Source: an uncultured Chlorobiaceae bacterium (lineage in GTDB: Bacteria > Bacteroidota > Chlorobiia > Chlorobiales > Chlorobiaceae). Taken from it: a stretch of 64,000 bases of DNA. The stretch covers positions 62,001 to 126,000 of the forward strand of contig CAJEXW010000002.1 of NCBI GenBank assembly GCA_903994525.1. The letters are read 5' to 3'. Positions 53,738 to 62,928 of this stretch are shown here, piece by piece (positions within the stretch are counted from its first letter, which is position 1; every line of letters begins with the position of its first letter). The notes under the pieces were generated by a model that worked only from the letters and a program-made list of their open reading frames with translations, did no database searches and had not been told where the DNA came from. The translations under genes and the position numbers were made by a program.

Positions 53738-54190
53738 TTAATCCAGAGACTGTTCCACCATGTAGGCAACAGTATTTGTTGCTTGCTCGATCGTAAGAGT
53801 TTCGGAGAGAGTATCTACACCGCCCATGGGAGGCATTGATTTATAACCCTTCACAGTATGATTTACCAATGATTCCATACCCAGTGCCACTCTTGGCTTC
53901 CATGCTTTAGTGTCCCCTAATTTTGGGGCAGAGAGCAAGCCGGTTGCATGGCAAGAGGTGCAAGACTCATTATAAAGTTTTTTCCCTTCCGCAAGGTTGT
54001 ATTTGCTTCCAAGGGTTGCTTTGTCGATATCTTTATCCTGTGCATTTTTTTGACCTGAATTTTGCTGAGATATTTCAGTTTTTGCTTTTCCTGCTTTTGT
54101 TTTAGATTTTGCTTTCGTTTTAGCATTGGCAATTTGCAGGGAACAAAAAACAGAAAACAGCATAAGGGCAAGAGGTATGTTTTTCTTCAT
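53738..54190 (-). CDS. Periplasmic monoheme c-type cytochrome with lysine-rich linker
   Basis: A 150-residue secreted cytochrome. A signal peptide ends near ANA (21-23). A Lys-rich stretch of about 35 residues follows (KTKAKSKTKAGKAK onward), then a class I cytochrome c domain with CTSCHATG (heme attachment) and the likely axial Met in YKSMPPMGG, c5-like. It is a close paralogue of the cytochrome at 54454; both share KYNL.EGK, HATG.LSAPK, WKP and NTVAYMVEQSL. The basic linker is absent from the sister and may bind an acidic partner. Confidence 0.9.
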   Translation of the reverse strand: MKKNIPLALMLFSVFCSLQIANAKTKAKSKTKAGKAKTEISQQNSGQKNAQDKDIDKATLGSKYNLAEGKKLYNESCTSCHATGLLSAPKLGDTKAWKPRVALGMESLVNHTVKGYKSMPPMGGVDTLSETLTIEQATNTVAYMVEQSLD

Positions 54191-54453
54191 AATCTTCCAA
54201 TTATTTGATGGTTAGTCATTATATCATCGGGCTATTTTTCCAGGCATTGATATAAAAAAAGCAAATACCAGACTTTTGCCAGCCTTAAATCTAAAATAAA
54301 TATTTACGACGAAGGAAATAAAAATAAAGGAGCAAGATAACAAATATTCGTGAGAGCTCAGCAACAGCTAAGGAAATATTTTCGAGAACAGTTATTGACC
54401 GAAAATAAGGGGACCCTGAGGCTGATCTCTTTTACGACAAAAGATACGGGCAA

Positions 54454-54807
54454 TTACAAAAGAGATTGCTCCACCATATAGGCAACGGTATTGGAGGCCT
54501 CTTTAAAGGTGAGTTTCTCTAATCCACCATTGGCAGGCATGGCATTATATCCATCAACGGTGTGCTTGATGAGAGTTGCCATCCCTTTAGTCATCAACGG
54601 TTTCCATGCTGCAGCGTCTGAAACTTTTGGCGCAGAGAGCACCCCCGTTGCATGACATCCAGAACATGTTTTGGCATAGATCACTTTTCCTTCGGAAAGA
54701 TTGTATTTGGCCTTCAGGGTCACTTTGTTAATGTTTTCGGCGTGAACTATGGGTGTTATGCTTAGGAGTGAGGCCGTTAAAGCCGAAAATAAAAGAAGAT
54801 ATCTCAT
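54454..54807 (-). CDS. Periplasmic monoheme c-type cytochrome
   Basis: From the ATG at 54807 the protein has 117 residues: signal peptide (about 1-22, ending VHA), then a class I cytochrome c domain with CSGCHATG and the axial Met in YNAMPANGG. It is the shorter paralogue of the gene at 53738 and probably arose with it by tandem duplication. It is divergent from resB across a 283-nt gap in which nothing else was recognised. The 263-nt gap to the next cytochrome also contains no clear gene. Confidence 0.9.
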   Translation of the reverse strand: MRYLLLFSALTASLLSITPIVHAENINKVTLKAKYNLSEGKVIYAKTCSGCHATGVLSAPKVSDAAAWKPLMTKGMATLIKHTVDGYNAMPANGGLEKLTFKEASNTVAYMVEQSLL

Positions 54808-55090
54808 AATGATTTTTGCCGGGGTGTTGATAAGCAAGCGTTTATTTTAGCCGATCTTAAGCAATTTAAATTGAAATAACAACTTTAAGGGCGTTGGCTT
54901 TTTTTTCTCTACTAGCCCATAAGCCGTTTTTTTCAGCTTTTCCGCAAAAAAACAATATGATGCGAAGAATATCTTTGCCTCATATTGTTGCCATGTTATA
55001 TTTTTGCATCTCTCCTTTTTAAGCCTGTTCACTTAGACACTGATATGGGGGAGCTCTTTTACCATGTTTTAATTATCAGCTTTATAAGTT

Positions 55091-56329
55091 ATGGGTATTG
55101 TTCGGCGAGGATGGCTTCAGCCTCCCTGGGAGTTCAGGGAAGCTTCCCTTTTTACAGCAATTGCTGTTTTTTTTGGTTTTATTCTTCAGTATGCAGCTTC
55201 TGGCCAAGGTGTTCCAAGGCTTTACTTGCCCGTAAACGCCATTGTTCTTGGGCTTTTTGCGCTGCTTGTTCTTGGAATCGGTCTTGTTTTCAGGGAGAAT
55301 ACCACCGTCAAATGGTTTGGCGGCATTCCACTTGGCCTCTGCCTGATTGTGGCAATCGCTGTGCTTTCACTGATCGGGGGAGTTTTTCCCCAGGGTGAGG
55401 TTAAGCCGGGCTCCATTTGGGCATTACTTGGCCTTAACCAGATCTTTTCGAGCTGGCCCTTTGCGCTGACGGTTTTGCTTTTCTTGGCCAATCTCGGGAT
55501 TTCGCTTTCATGGAAGCTTGTGCCTTTCAGCTTCAAGAACATCCAGTTCATTCTTTTTCATGCAGGGTTCTGGATAGCACTCTCCTGTGGCATTTTTGGT
55601 GCTCCCGATCTTCAGCGTCTTGTGGTGCCTGTTGATGAGGGAAAGGAGATCAATCTTGGTTATGCCATGGAGAGCAACATCCCGCAGAAGCTGCCATTTT
55701 CCATTTTTCTGAAGGACTTTACCCTCGAAGAGTATCCTCTCCAGATGTTTTTGTATGATCCGCAGATTGGCCAGCCCATTCAGGAGCGCTCGAAAGCACC
55801 AGTGCTTGTGCATAAGGGGCTTAAAGCCTCATGGGATGGTGTTGACGTTGAGGTGCTTGATCTGTTGCCTTTTGCGCTGCCCGATAAGGACGGTCGTCTG
55901 CATCCCGCCGATAAAACTGCAGGGATTCCCTTTGTGAAGGTGAAAATTACAACTCCGGCGGGATCAAAAGAGGAGTGGATTACAACCGGCAGTCCATTTG
56001 TTGAAACCAGAGATGCACAAGTTGGCGATGTTTATGTAGGCATCAGACCCGGCACGCCAAAAGCCTTTCGCTCAGTTGTTACTGTCAAGGGCGACAATGG
56101 TCAGCAGCTCAATGCCACGCTGGAGGTCAACCACCCCATTGATTTTGGTGGCTGGAAGCTTTACCAGATGGGTTATGATGAAAAAGCGGGCCGGTGGTCG
56201 CAGCTCAGCCTGATCGAAGCAATTCGCGATCCCTGGCTTCCTGCGGTCTATCTCGGCTTCTTTATGATTATGGCAGGAAATCTCCTGTTTTTCTGGAATG
56301 GCATTAAACAGAAAGAGGTGGCATCATGA
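55091..56329 (+). CDS. resB: Cytochrome c maturation protein ResB (Ccs1), system II
   Basis: Membrane half of the system II heme-ligation complex. The 412-residue protein has four or so membrane segments: about 23-38, 47-65, 78-98 and 380-400, with a large extracytoplasmic domain between. IGGVFPQGE, FHAGFWIAL and NHPIDFGGWKLYQMGY match the ResB family, the last near the C-terminal helix. The start MGIVRRGWLQPPWEF is typical of the Bacteroidetes/Chlorobi form. Overlaps ccsA by 4 nt. The three cytochromes encoded next door are likely clients. Confidence 0.87.
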   Translation: MGIVRRGWLQPPWEFREASLFTAIAVFFGFILQYAASGQGVPRLYLPVNAIVLGLFALLVLGIGLVFRENTTVKWFGGIPLGLCLIVAIAVLSLIGGVFPQGEVKPGSIWALLGLNQIFSSWPFALTVLLFLANLGISLSWKLVPFSFKNIQFILFHAGFWIALSCGIFGAPDLQRLVVPVDEGKEINLGYAMESNIPQKLPFSIFLKDFTLEEYPLQMFLYDPQIGQPIQERSKAPVLVHKGLKASWDGVDVEVLDLLPFALPDKDGRLHPADKTAGIPFVKVKITTPAGSKEEWITTGSPFVETRDAQVGDVYVGIRPGTPKAFRSVVTVKGDNGQQLNATLEVNHPIDFGGWKLYQMGYDEKAGRWSQLSLIEAIRDPWLPAVYLGFFMIMAGNLLFFWNGIKQKEVAS

Positions 56330-57123
56330 TTTTTGATTTTACAACTGCGGCTCTGGCTGCGATGGCATGTTGGTCAGCGGGTTCGCTCCTGAGTTTTTTT
56401 GTGCGCAAGACTCCTGCCCTTAAACTTCCAGCTTTTTTGCTTTCTTTTGCCGGCACCCTGGTGATGGTGGCCTTCATTGCCTCTTACTGGTCAATGCTTG
56501 ACCGGCCTCCGCTCAGAACGCTTGGTGAAACGCGGCTTTGGTATGCGGCTCTTATTCCTCTCGTGGGCTTTCTGGTTGAGTACCGATGGAAGATCGCCTG
56601 GCTCAAATATTACTGTATGGGGCTGGCATCATTTTTTCTGGTGATCAACCTGAACCACCCTGATGTTTTTGACAAAACACTCATGCCTGCGTTGCAAAGC
56701 CCATGGTTTATTCCCCATGTTGTTGTCTATCTTGTTGGTTATGTGTTGCTTGCGGCCTCCTCTGTGACCGCCGTGCATAATGTCTCACTGCAACTGAGGT
56801 CAAAGAGCAATGCCAACGGCGAATCGGTTTCGCACTATCTTGCCTTGCTCGGCTTTGTGTTACTCTCGTTCGGATTGATTTTTGGCGCACTCTGGGCCAA
56901 GGAGGCCTGGGGCCATTACTGGACCTGGGATCCCAAAGAGACCTGGGCATTCCTCTCCTGGCTTGCCTATCTGGGTTATCTCCATGCGTATCGCTACAAG
57001 ATTGAGAAGGGAAAGTTACAGTGGTATCTGGCGCTTTCCTTCATCGTTTTGCTGGTCTGCTGGTTTGGAGTGAACTATCTTCCCTCAGCACAGAACAGTG
57101 TCCACACCTATACGCAAAGCTGA
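56326..57123 (+). CDS. ccsA: Cytochrome c maturation protein CcsA (ResC), system II
   Basis: Heme-handling protein that with ResB exports heme and attaches it to CxxCH motifs. The 265-residue protein has eight or so membrane helices and the heme-binding WWD-type motif AKEAWGHYWTWDPKETWAFL (about 190-209), with His in PHVVVYLVGY and in the final region (NYLPSAQNSVHTY). The start overlaps the resB stop. Confidence 0.93.
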   Translation: MIFDFTTAALAAMACWSAGSLLSFFVRKTPALKLPAFLLSFAGTLVMVAFIASYWSMLDRPPLRTLGETRLWYAALIPLVGFLVEYRWKIAWLKYYCMGLASFFLVINLNHPDVFDKTLMPALQSPWFIPHVVVYLVGYVLLAASSVTAVHNVSLQLRSKSNANGESVSHYLALLGFVLLSFGLIFGALWAKEAWGHYWTWDPKETWAFLSWLAYLGYLHAYRYKIEKGKLQWYLALSFIVLLVCWFGVNYLPSAQNSVHTYTQS

Positions 57124-57135
57124 ACCATTGATCAT

Positions 57136-57172
57136 CCCTTTCATCACGGCAGCTCCGGCTGCCATGAAAGGG
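57136..57172. terminator. Hairpin between convergent ccsA and mnmE
   Basis: CCCTTTCAT (57136-57144) pairs with ATGAAAGGG (57164-57172), and inside GGCAGC (57148-57153) pairs with GCTGCC (57158-57163), with a CAC bulge. It fills almost the whole gap between the two stops. No long T-run is present, so it may be a weak bidirectional terminator. Confidence 0.5.
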
Positions 57173-57173
57173 T

Positions 57174-58592
57174 TCATTTCCCTATACAGAACCGCTCAAA
57201 AATAAGGTTGACTATCTCTTCGTTAAAGACTTTGCCGGTGATTTCTCCGACGGAGTCGAGGGCGGCACGGAGTTCGAAAGCAATTAACTCTGTTTCGCCC
57301 CCACGACTGATGAGTGTTTGTGCGTTTTTGAGGGCGCAGGATGCGTTGCGCAGTGCCTCATAATGGCGCAGGCTGGTAATAAGCACACTTGACTCCTGTT
57401 GTTTGTTCAGCACCTCCGCAATGCCAGTCATGTATTGCTTGAGCGCGTCAAGCCCCTCCCCTTTTGCTGCGGCAATTCCGCAGACCTCGCACTCTGTTTT
57501 GGTCCGAAGCGCCGACAGCCTCTCATCCCTCTTTTTGGCAAGATCGGTTTTATTGGCCACAACGATCAGGCAAGCCTCTGGATAGTCAGCCAGAAATGTT
57601 TGAATTTGAGCAACGTCGTCGAGATAATCCTGGCGACTGATGTCGAGCAGATAGAGAATCAGATCGGCTTCAGCTATCTTTTTGTAACTCCGCCGAATCC
57701 CTTCATGCTCAATATCCTCACTTCCCTCGCGAAGCCCGGCGGTATCGGTCAGGCGGAAGATGGTTTTTTCATGGATAAAACACTCTTCAATGTAGTCGCG
57801 TGTGGTGCCTGGTTGATGGCTGACAATTGAGCGCTCTTCTTCAAGCAGTGCATTGAGCAGTGTTGATTTTCCGGCATTGGGTTTGCCGGCAATGACGGTT
57901 GCCACCCCCTCTTTGAGCAGTCGGCCATGCTGGTAGGAGTCTGTCAGCCGGGCAAGCTCCTGCTGCAAGCCATCAAGCTCTTGCTGAAGTTCACAGCGGC
58001 TCTGGAACTCGACCTCCTCTTCACTGAAGTCGAGTTCAAGTTCAAGCAGGGCGCACGATCGTAACAGTTCACTCCTCATGGCCTCAAGCTTTGAAGAGAG
58101 CGTGCCCTGCATCTGGGTCACTGCCGTACGGAACGCTGATTCCGAGCGGGCGTGGATCATCTCTCCAATGGCCTCAGCCTGTAACAGATCAATGCGTCCG
58201 TTGAGAAATGCGCGTCGGGTAAACTCCCCCGGTTCGGCAAGTCGGCATCCATTATCAAGCAGTACTTTCAGGATGTGCTTGACGACAACCGGGCCACCGT
58301 GACAGCTCAACTCGACCATATCCTCTTTTGTAAAAGAGTTTGGTGCCCGAAACACCAGTGCAATTACCTCATCAACGAGTCCCTCCTGATCGTATACCGT
58401 GCCGAAATGAGCCCGAAATCCTTTTGACTGGGCAAACTGAAATGAAGGGCTGTTTTTTTTGCGAAATACTTTATCTGCTATCTCAAAAACCCCGCCTCCG
58501 CTAAGACGCACAACAGCGAGAGCACCGATACCCAGCGGAGTGGCTATGGCGGCAATTGGATCTTCCTGTTGGGGAAGGAGTGTTCCCTGCAT
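57174..58592 (-). CDS. mnmE: tRNA modification GTPase MnmE
   Basis: With MnmG it modifies the wobble uridine (cmnm5U) of several tRNAs. The 472-residue protein has the folate-binding N-terminal domain (IAAIATPLGIGALAVVRLSG), a helical domain, and a G domain with GKPNAGKSTLLNAL, the DTAGLREG switch, NKTDLA and the C-terminal CIGK motif whose Cys is functionally required. Complete. Confidence 0.96.
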   Translation of the reverse strand: MQGTLLPQQEDPIAAIATPLGIGALAVVRLSGGGVFEIADKVFRKKNSPSFQFAQSKGFRAHFGTVYDQEGLVDEVIALVFRAPNSFTKEDMVELSCHGGPVVVKHILKVLLDNGCRLAEPGEFTRRAFLNGRIDLLQAEAIGEMIHARSESAFRTAVTQMQGTLSSKLEAMRSELLRSCALLELELDFSEEEVEFQSRCELQQELDGLQQELARLTDSYQHGRLLKEGVATVIAGKPNAGKSTLLNALLEEERSIVSHQPGTTRDYIEECFIHEKTIFRLTDTAGLREGSEDIEHEGIRRSYKKIAEADLILYLLDISRQDYLDDVAQIQTFLADYPEACLIVVANKTDLAKKRDERLSALRTKTECEVCGIAAAKGEGLDALKQYMTGIAEVLNKQQESSVLITSLRHYEALRNASCALKNAQTLISRGGETELIAFELRAALDSVGEITGKVFNEEIVNLIFERFCIGK

Positions 58593-58706
58593 AATTATTG
58601 ATAGTCAACGTGGCAAACTGATTCCTCTCTGCAAGTATAAGAAATACCCTCAAGAAAGAGTAAATTCAGCAGCAATCAGAGGTGAACAAATAAATTGGAT
58701 TGAGTG

Positions 58707-59519
58707 ATGCTTGAAAAACGAGTGGTTGAGCAGACGAAAGCGGCTATTGTGGCGAAGCGAGAGAGAACCCTGCCGGAACAGTTTGAGCGGGTGCTGTCGC
58801 TTGTCAAGGTGCTCCGGCAGGAGTGCCCCTGGGACAGAAAGCAGACACCCGAGTCGCTGGCTCATCTGCTGCTTGAGGAGAGCTATGAGCTGGTGCATGC
58901 GATCGATCAACAGGACGAGGGTGAGCTGAAAAAGGAGATTGGCGATCTCTTTCTGCACCTCTGTTTCCAGGTACAGCTTGGTGAAGAGCGGGGCACCTTC
59001 TCTTTTGACGGTGTTTTTGAGGCGCTTTGTCACAAGCTTGTCCATCGGCACCCGCATGTTTTTGGCGATACGCAGGCTGATACGGAAGGTGAGGTGCTGA
59101 AAAACTGGGAAAGTCTCAAGATGAAGGAGGGGCGCAAACGTCTGCTGGAGGGAGTGCCCAACGCCATGTCAGAGCTGTTGCGTGCTTACCGTGTTCAGAA
59201 GAAGGTTGCGGGTGTCGGGTTCGACTGGCAGAGCGATGCGGGCGTGCTCGACAAGCTTGTCGAAGAGATCAGTGAGCTGAAAAATGCTGTCTCCAGGGAG
59301 GAGCAGGAGGATGAGTTTGGCGACTTGCTCTTTACGCTGGTCAACTACAGCCGTTTTATCAGCGCCAATCCCGAAGATGCGCTTCGTAAAGCCACCAATA
59401 AGTTTATCGGGCGCTTCAACAAGGTAGAAGAGCTGGTTGATGCCTCTGGTCGCCAATGGCAGGAATACAGTCCGGAAGAGCTTGATCTTTTATGGAAAAC
59501 AGCCAAACGAGCAGAGTAG
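58707..59519 (+). CDS. mazG: Nucleoside triphosphate pyrophosphohydrolase MazG
   Basis: Hydrolyses (d)NTPs to monophosphates and PPi, thought to remove abnormal nucleotides. The 270-residue protein has two MazG domains: the first with CPWDRKQTPESLAHLLLEESYE (quoted part 36-55) and EIGDLFLHLCFQ, the second with EEISELKNA and DEFGDLLFTLVNYSR, each giving the ExxE-12-28-ExxD metal-site pattern. A GTG at 58704 precedes the chosen ATG at 58707. It faces the treS fusion gene convergently. Confidence 0.93.
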   Translation: MLEKRVVEQTKAAIVAKRERTLPEQFERVLSLVKVLRQECPWDRKQTPESLAHLLLEESYELVHAIDQQDEGELKKEIGDLFLHLCFQVQLGEERGTFSFDGVFEALCHKLVHRHPHVFGDTQADTEGEVLKNWESLKMKEGRKRLLEGVPNAMSELLRAYRVQKKVAGVGFDWQSDAGVLDKLVEEISELKNAVSREEQEDEFGDLLFTLVNYSRFISANPEDALRKATNKFIGRFNKVEELVDASGRQWQEYSPEELDLLWKTAKRAE

Positions 59520-59571
59520 CCGGTAAACCGGCCCTGCCATGAAGTGACAGAGCCGGAATTTAGCCGATTTT

Positions 59572-62500
59572 TCAGGATTCCAGAATTTTCAGAATTCCGC
59601 GCAACGGAATATCTGCCCACGCTGGCCGGTTATTGAGTTCATAATTCAGCTCGTAGATGGCTTTGTTCATCAGGTAACCGCGCATCAGGTGTTCGCGCTG
59701 TTTTGCCTCTGCCGGCACGATATCGCTCCCTTTGGTTTTGTCGAAATAGCTGTCGATATAGTGCTGACCAACGTAGAAGCTCCAGCAATCAGCCCAGGGC
59801 TCAAGGGCAAGCCGATCTTCGGGACGCAGAGTCTCCTTGATCTGGCGCAGTGCGCTGAAGGCGGCATAGTCGAAGGAGCGGAGCATACCCGAGATATCGC
59901 GGAAGACTGAACGCTTGATTTTCCGTTCTGAGATGGGTCGTGCCGGTTCGCCTTCAAAGTCAATAACCACAAAGTCTTTTCCGGTAAAGAGCACCTGGCC
60001 GAGATGAAAGTCGCCATGGATCCTGATTTTCAGAGTGTCAATTTTCTCATGCCTGATTGGATCAAACTGTTGCAGTATCTGTTTTTGACTTTTGACAAAA
60101 AGAGAGGCAAGTTGCTGCTGCTCTTCAGCCATTTTGGGCATGAGCTCCCTGATGAGGATCACGGCACGCTTGACTTGCTCACACATTGCCTGGTAAATTG
60201 AGCGCTGATAAAGCGTCGTAAAGGCTTCGGGAGCAAACCCAGGTTCATCAGAGAGAGATGCAAGAGAGAGATGCATTTCGGCAGTGCGCTCAGCCAGCTT
60301 TTCAATCATGCCAAGATAGATTCCACCAATAAACTCCTGCATGATTTCGGGGAGCTGAACGGGGTCGCCACTCAATCCTGGCACTGCTGGCACGGTAATG
60401 CCGGTGTGCATTTTTGCAAGGATGTTCTCGTAGTAGTGCTTTGCCTGATCAAGAGAGAGCTGCCATGCGTCACCTTCGTTTTTGACATAGTTTTGAAGAA
60501 TCCCGAGTGAAAAGCGACTGGTGCGGCTTTGGTCGTAATTCAGGGAGCCCAAAAAGCAGGGCAGATTTGTAAACGAGGTGTGATCGCTCAATGCGCTGCA
60601 CATCTCCACTTCGGGCGATACGCCGGTTTCAATGCGGCGATAAAGTTTGAGGCAGAGGTCGTTGTGGAACCGGATGGAGGTGTTAGACTGTTCAACACCC
60701 ATAAGAGAGGGTTCGGGCTCACTACCGGCAAATTTTTCATTGATCGGGTTGAGTTTCAGTGACTTTATGCCCGAAACCACACCAGCTTTGCCCTGCCACG
60801 TCTCTTTTCCTGTTACAATGTGATAGAGGTGAATCAAAAACTGGCTGTCGAACGTTGCGTCACAGAGATATCCCTCCTCTTCACCAATGATCACTCTTGC
60901 AATCACTCTCTTGCTGAAGTTGTCGTCAGACCGGTTAACAGCAGTGAGTGGCGCAAAAGAGACCGGCAGTTGATACAGTTCGTTTTCTCCACTTGAGTAA
61001 CGCACTTCTGTTACCAGAAGCTTGGCTTTTGGCATTCCTGTGACCGGGATGGTATCGTTGATGGAGATACGCATCATGGTGCGGGCCTTGCCGCCAAACC
61101 AGCGGCTCGCCGAATAGTACTGCGGCAGAATTTCGGTTTCGAGCAGCTCCCTGCTTTTTCCTGCAAAAAGGGCAGGCCAGCGGCTGACAGAGGCAAATGG
61201 TTTATCCAGCGAAGGGCGGGTGTCAGCCTCTTCACTATCTTTGACCAGTTTCAGCCAGAAATAGCCATAAGAGCCGAGGGCTACCATGTAGGGGCTCTTC
61301 CTGACTTTCGGAAAGTGGTTCAGGCTGAAGACCTCTTCAGGAATAAATCCGTCAAAACGGGAGAGATCAATGGTGACTGCCTGGGCATTTTTTGAAAGGT
61401 TGATGATCGAGAGTATGGTTTCATCCTCAAACTGGCGGATAAAAACCAATGCTTTAGGGTTGCTTACTTCCAGAAACTCAATGGTGCCCCGGCTGAGCGA
61501 TTTATAGCGGTGGGCGGTGGAAATGGTGTGGCGCATCCACCAGAGCAGGGAGTTGACATTGCTCTCCTGAACTTCGACGTTCACCGCTTCGTAGTGGTAT
61601 TCCGGGTCAATGATAACTGGTAACTGCAGTCGTTGTGGGTTGGCGCGTGAAAAGCCTGCATTTCTGTCTGAGTTCCACTGCATGGGCGTGCGCACACCGT
61701 CGCGGTCGCCGAGATAGAAGTTATCGCCCATTCCGATCTCGTCGCCATAATAGAGTACCGGAGTGCCGGGCAGGGAGAGCAGCATGATGTTCATCAACTC
61801 AATCTTGCGGCGGTCGTTCGACATGAGCGGAGCAAGGCGGCGGCGTATACCGAGGTTGATGCGAGCCTTTGGATCGTTGGCATAGACGCGGCGCATGTAG
61901 TCGCGCTCCTCGTCGGTCACCATTTCCAGAGTTAATTCGTCGTGGTTGCGAAGGAATGATGCCCATTGGCAACTTTCCGGAATTTCAGGTGTCTGTTCAA
62001 GAATATCAAGAATCGGGAAGCGATCTTCGGTGGCCACGGCCATATACATGCGCGGCATCAGAGGGAAATGGAAGTTCATGTGGCAGAGGTCGCCGGTGCC
62101 GAAATAGGCGGCTGAATCTTCAGGCCACTGGTTTGCTTCAGCAAGCAACATACGGTTCGGGTAGTGCTCATCGACATAGGAACGCAATGCTCTCAAATAT
62201 TCGTAGGTCTGGGGAAGATTTTCACAGTTGGAGTTCTCCTCTTCATAGAGATAGGGGACAGCGTCAAGCCTCATGCCGTCAACCCCCATGCCGAGCCAGA
62301 AGTCGAGTACATTGCGCAGCGCATCGTGTACTGCCGGATTTTCAAAGTTCAGATCAGGCTGGTGGTGGTAGAATCGGTGCCAGTAATATTGACCGGCAAC
62401 CGAGTCCCAGGTCCAGTTGGATGCCTCAAAGTCCTGGAAGATGATTCGTGTTTCAGAGTACTTATTGGGATCATCACTCCACACATAGAAGTCTCGTTCA

Positions 62501-62874
62501 GGAGAACCAGCCGGTGCTTTTCTGGCCTTTTGGAACCAGGCGTGCTGGTCGGAGGTGTGGTTCACCACCAGTTCGGTAATCACCTTCAGCCCAAGGCTGT
62601 GCGCCTCTTCCAGAAACTGCCGGAAATCTTCGAGCGTTCCATAGTCTGGATTGACACTCATGTAGTCTGCGATATCATACCCGTCATCACGAAGCGGTGA
62701 AGGATAAAAGGGGAGAATCCAGATCGCAGTAATGCCAAGACTTTGCAGATAGCCAAGCTTTTGGCGCAATCCCTGAAAATCGCCGACACCGTCATTGTTG
62801 CTGTCATAAAATGTCTTGACATGTGCTTCGTAAATGATAGCGTCTTTGTACCAGAGCGGTTCGGGTTGATACAT
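59572..62874 (-). CDS. treS: Trehalose synthase-maltokinase fusion (TreS-Pep2/Mak)
   Basis: A 1100-residue bifunctional protein. Residues about 1-545 are a GH13 trehalose synthase interconverting trehalose and maltose, with DGYDIADYMSVNPDYG, VVNHTSDQH, GMRLDAVPYLYEEE (catalytic Asp), LLAEANQWPED (catalytic Glu) and FLRNHDEL. Residues about 570-1100 are a maltokinase with the kinase-like IHGDFHLGQVLF and VIDFEGEPARP motifs, making maltose-1-phosphate. The product feeds GlgE, encoded just upstream. Such fusions are known in several phyla. Confidence 0.93.
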   Translation of the reverse strand: MYQPEPLWYKDAIIYEAHVKTFYDSNNDGVGDFQGLRQKLGYLQSLGITAIWILPFYPSPLRDDGYDIADYMSVNPDYGTLEDFRQFLEEAHSLGLKVITELVVNHTSDQHAWFQKARKAPAGSPERDFYVWSDDPNKYSETRIIFQDFEASNWTWDSVAGQYYWHRFYHHQPDLNFENPAVHDALRNVLDFWLGMGVDGMRLDAVPYLYEEENSNCENLPQTYEYLRALRSYVDEHYPNRMLLAEANQWPEDSAAYFGTGDLCHMNFHFPLMPRMYMAVATEDRFPILDILEQTPEIPESCQWASFLRNHDELTLEMVTDEERDYMRRVYANDPKARINLGIRRRLAPLMSNDRRKIELMNIMLLSLPGTPVLYYGDEIGMGDNFYLGDRDGVRTPMQWNSDRNAGFSRANPQRLQLPVIIDPEYHYEAVNVEVQESNVNSLLWWMRHTISTAHRYKSLSRGTIEFLEVSNPKALVFIRQFEDETILSIINLSKNAQAVTIDLSRFDGFIPEEVFSLNHFPKVRKSPYMVALGSYGYFWLKLVKDSEEADTRPSLDKPFASVSRWPALFAGKSRELLETEILPQYYSASRWFGGKARTMMRISINDTIPVTGMPKAKLLVTEVRYSSGENELYQLPVSFAPLTAVNRSDDNFSKRVIARVIIGEEEGYLCDATFDSQFLIHLYHIVTGKETWQGKAGVVSGIKSLKLNPINEKFAGSEPEPSLMGVEQSNTSIRFHNDLCLKLYRRIETGVSPEVEMCSALSDHTSFTNLPCFLGSLNYDQSRTSRFSLGILQNYVKNEGDAWQLSLDQAKHYYENILAKMHTGITVPAVPGLSGDPVQLPEIMQEFIGGIYLGMIEKLAERTAEMHLSLASLSDEPGFAPEAFTTLYQRSIYQAMCEQVKRAVILIRELMPKMAEEQQQLASLFVKSQKQILQQFDPIRHEKIDTLKIRIHGDFHLGQVLFTGKDFVVIDFEGEPARPISERKIKRSVFRDISGMLRSFDYAAFSALRQIKETLRPEDRLALEPWADCWSFYVGQHYIDSYFDKTKGSDIVPAEAKQREHLMRGYLMNKAIYELNYELNNRPAWADIPLRGILKILES

Positions 62875-62928
62875 GTTGAGTGCGTTAGAGTATAAAAAGA
62901 GACTGTTTTTATAAGTATTACAATGTTG

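Noticed and set aside
54351..54482. 43-residue GTG frame between the two cytochromes
   Set aside because: The ribosome-site-like AAGGAG is too far from the GTG and the frame runs antisense into the cytochrome gene.
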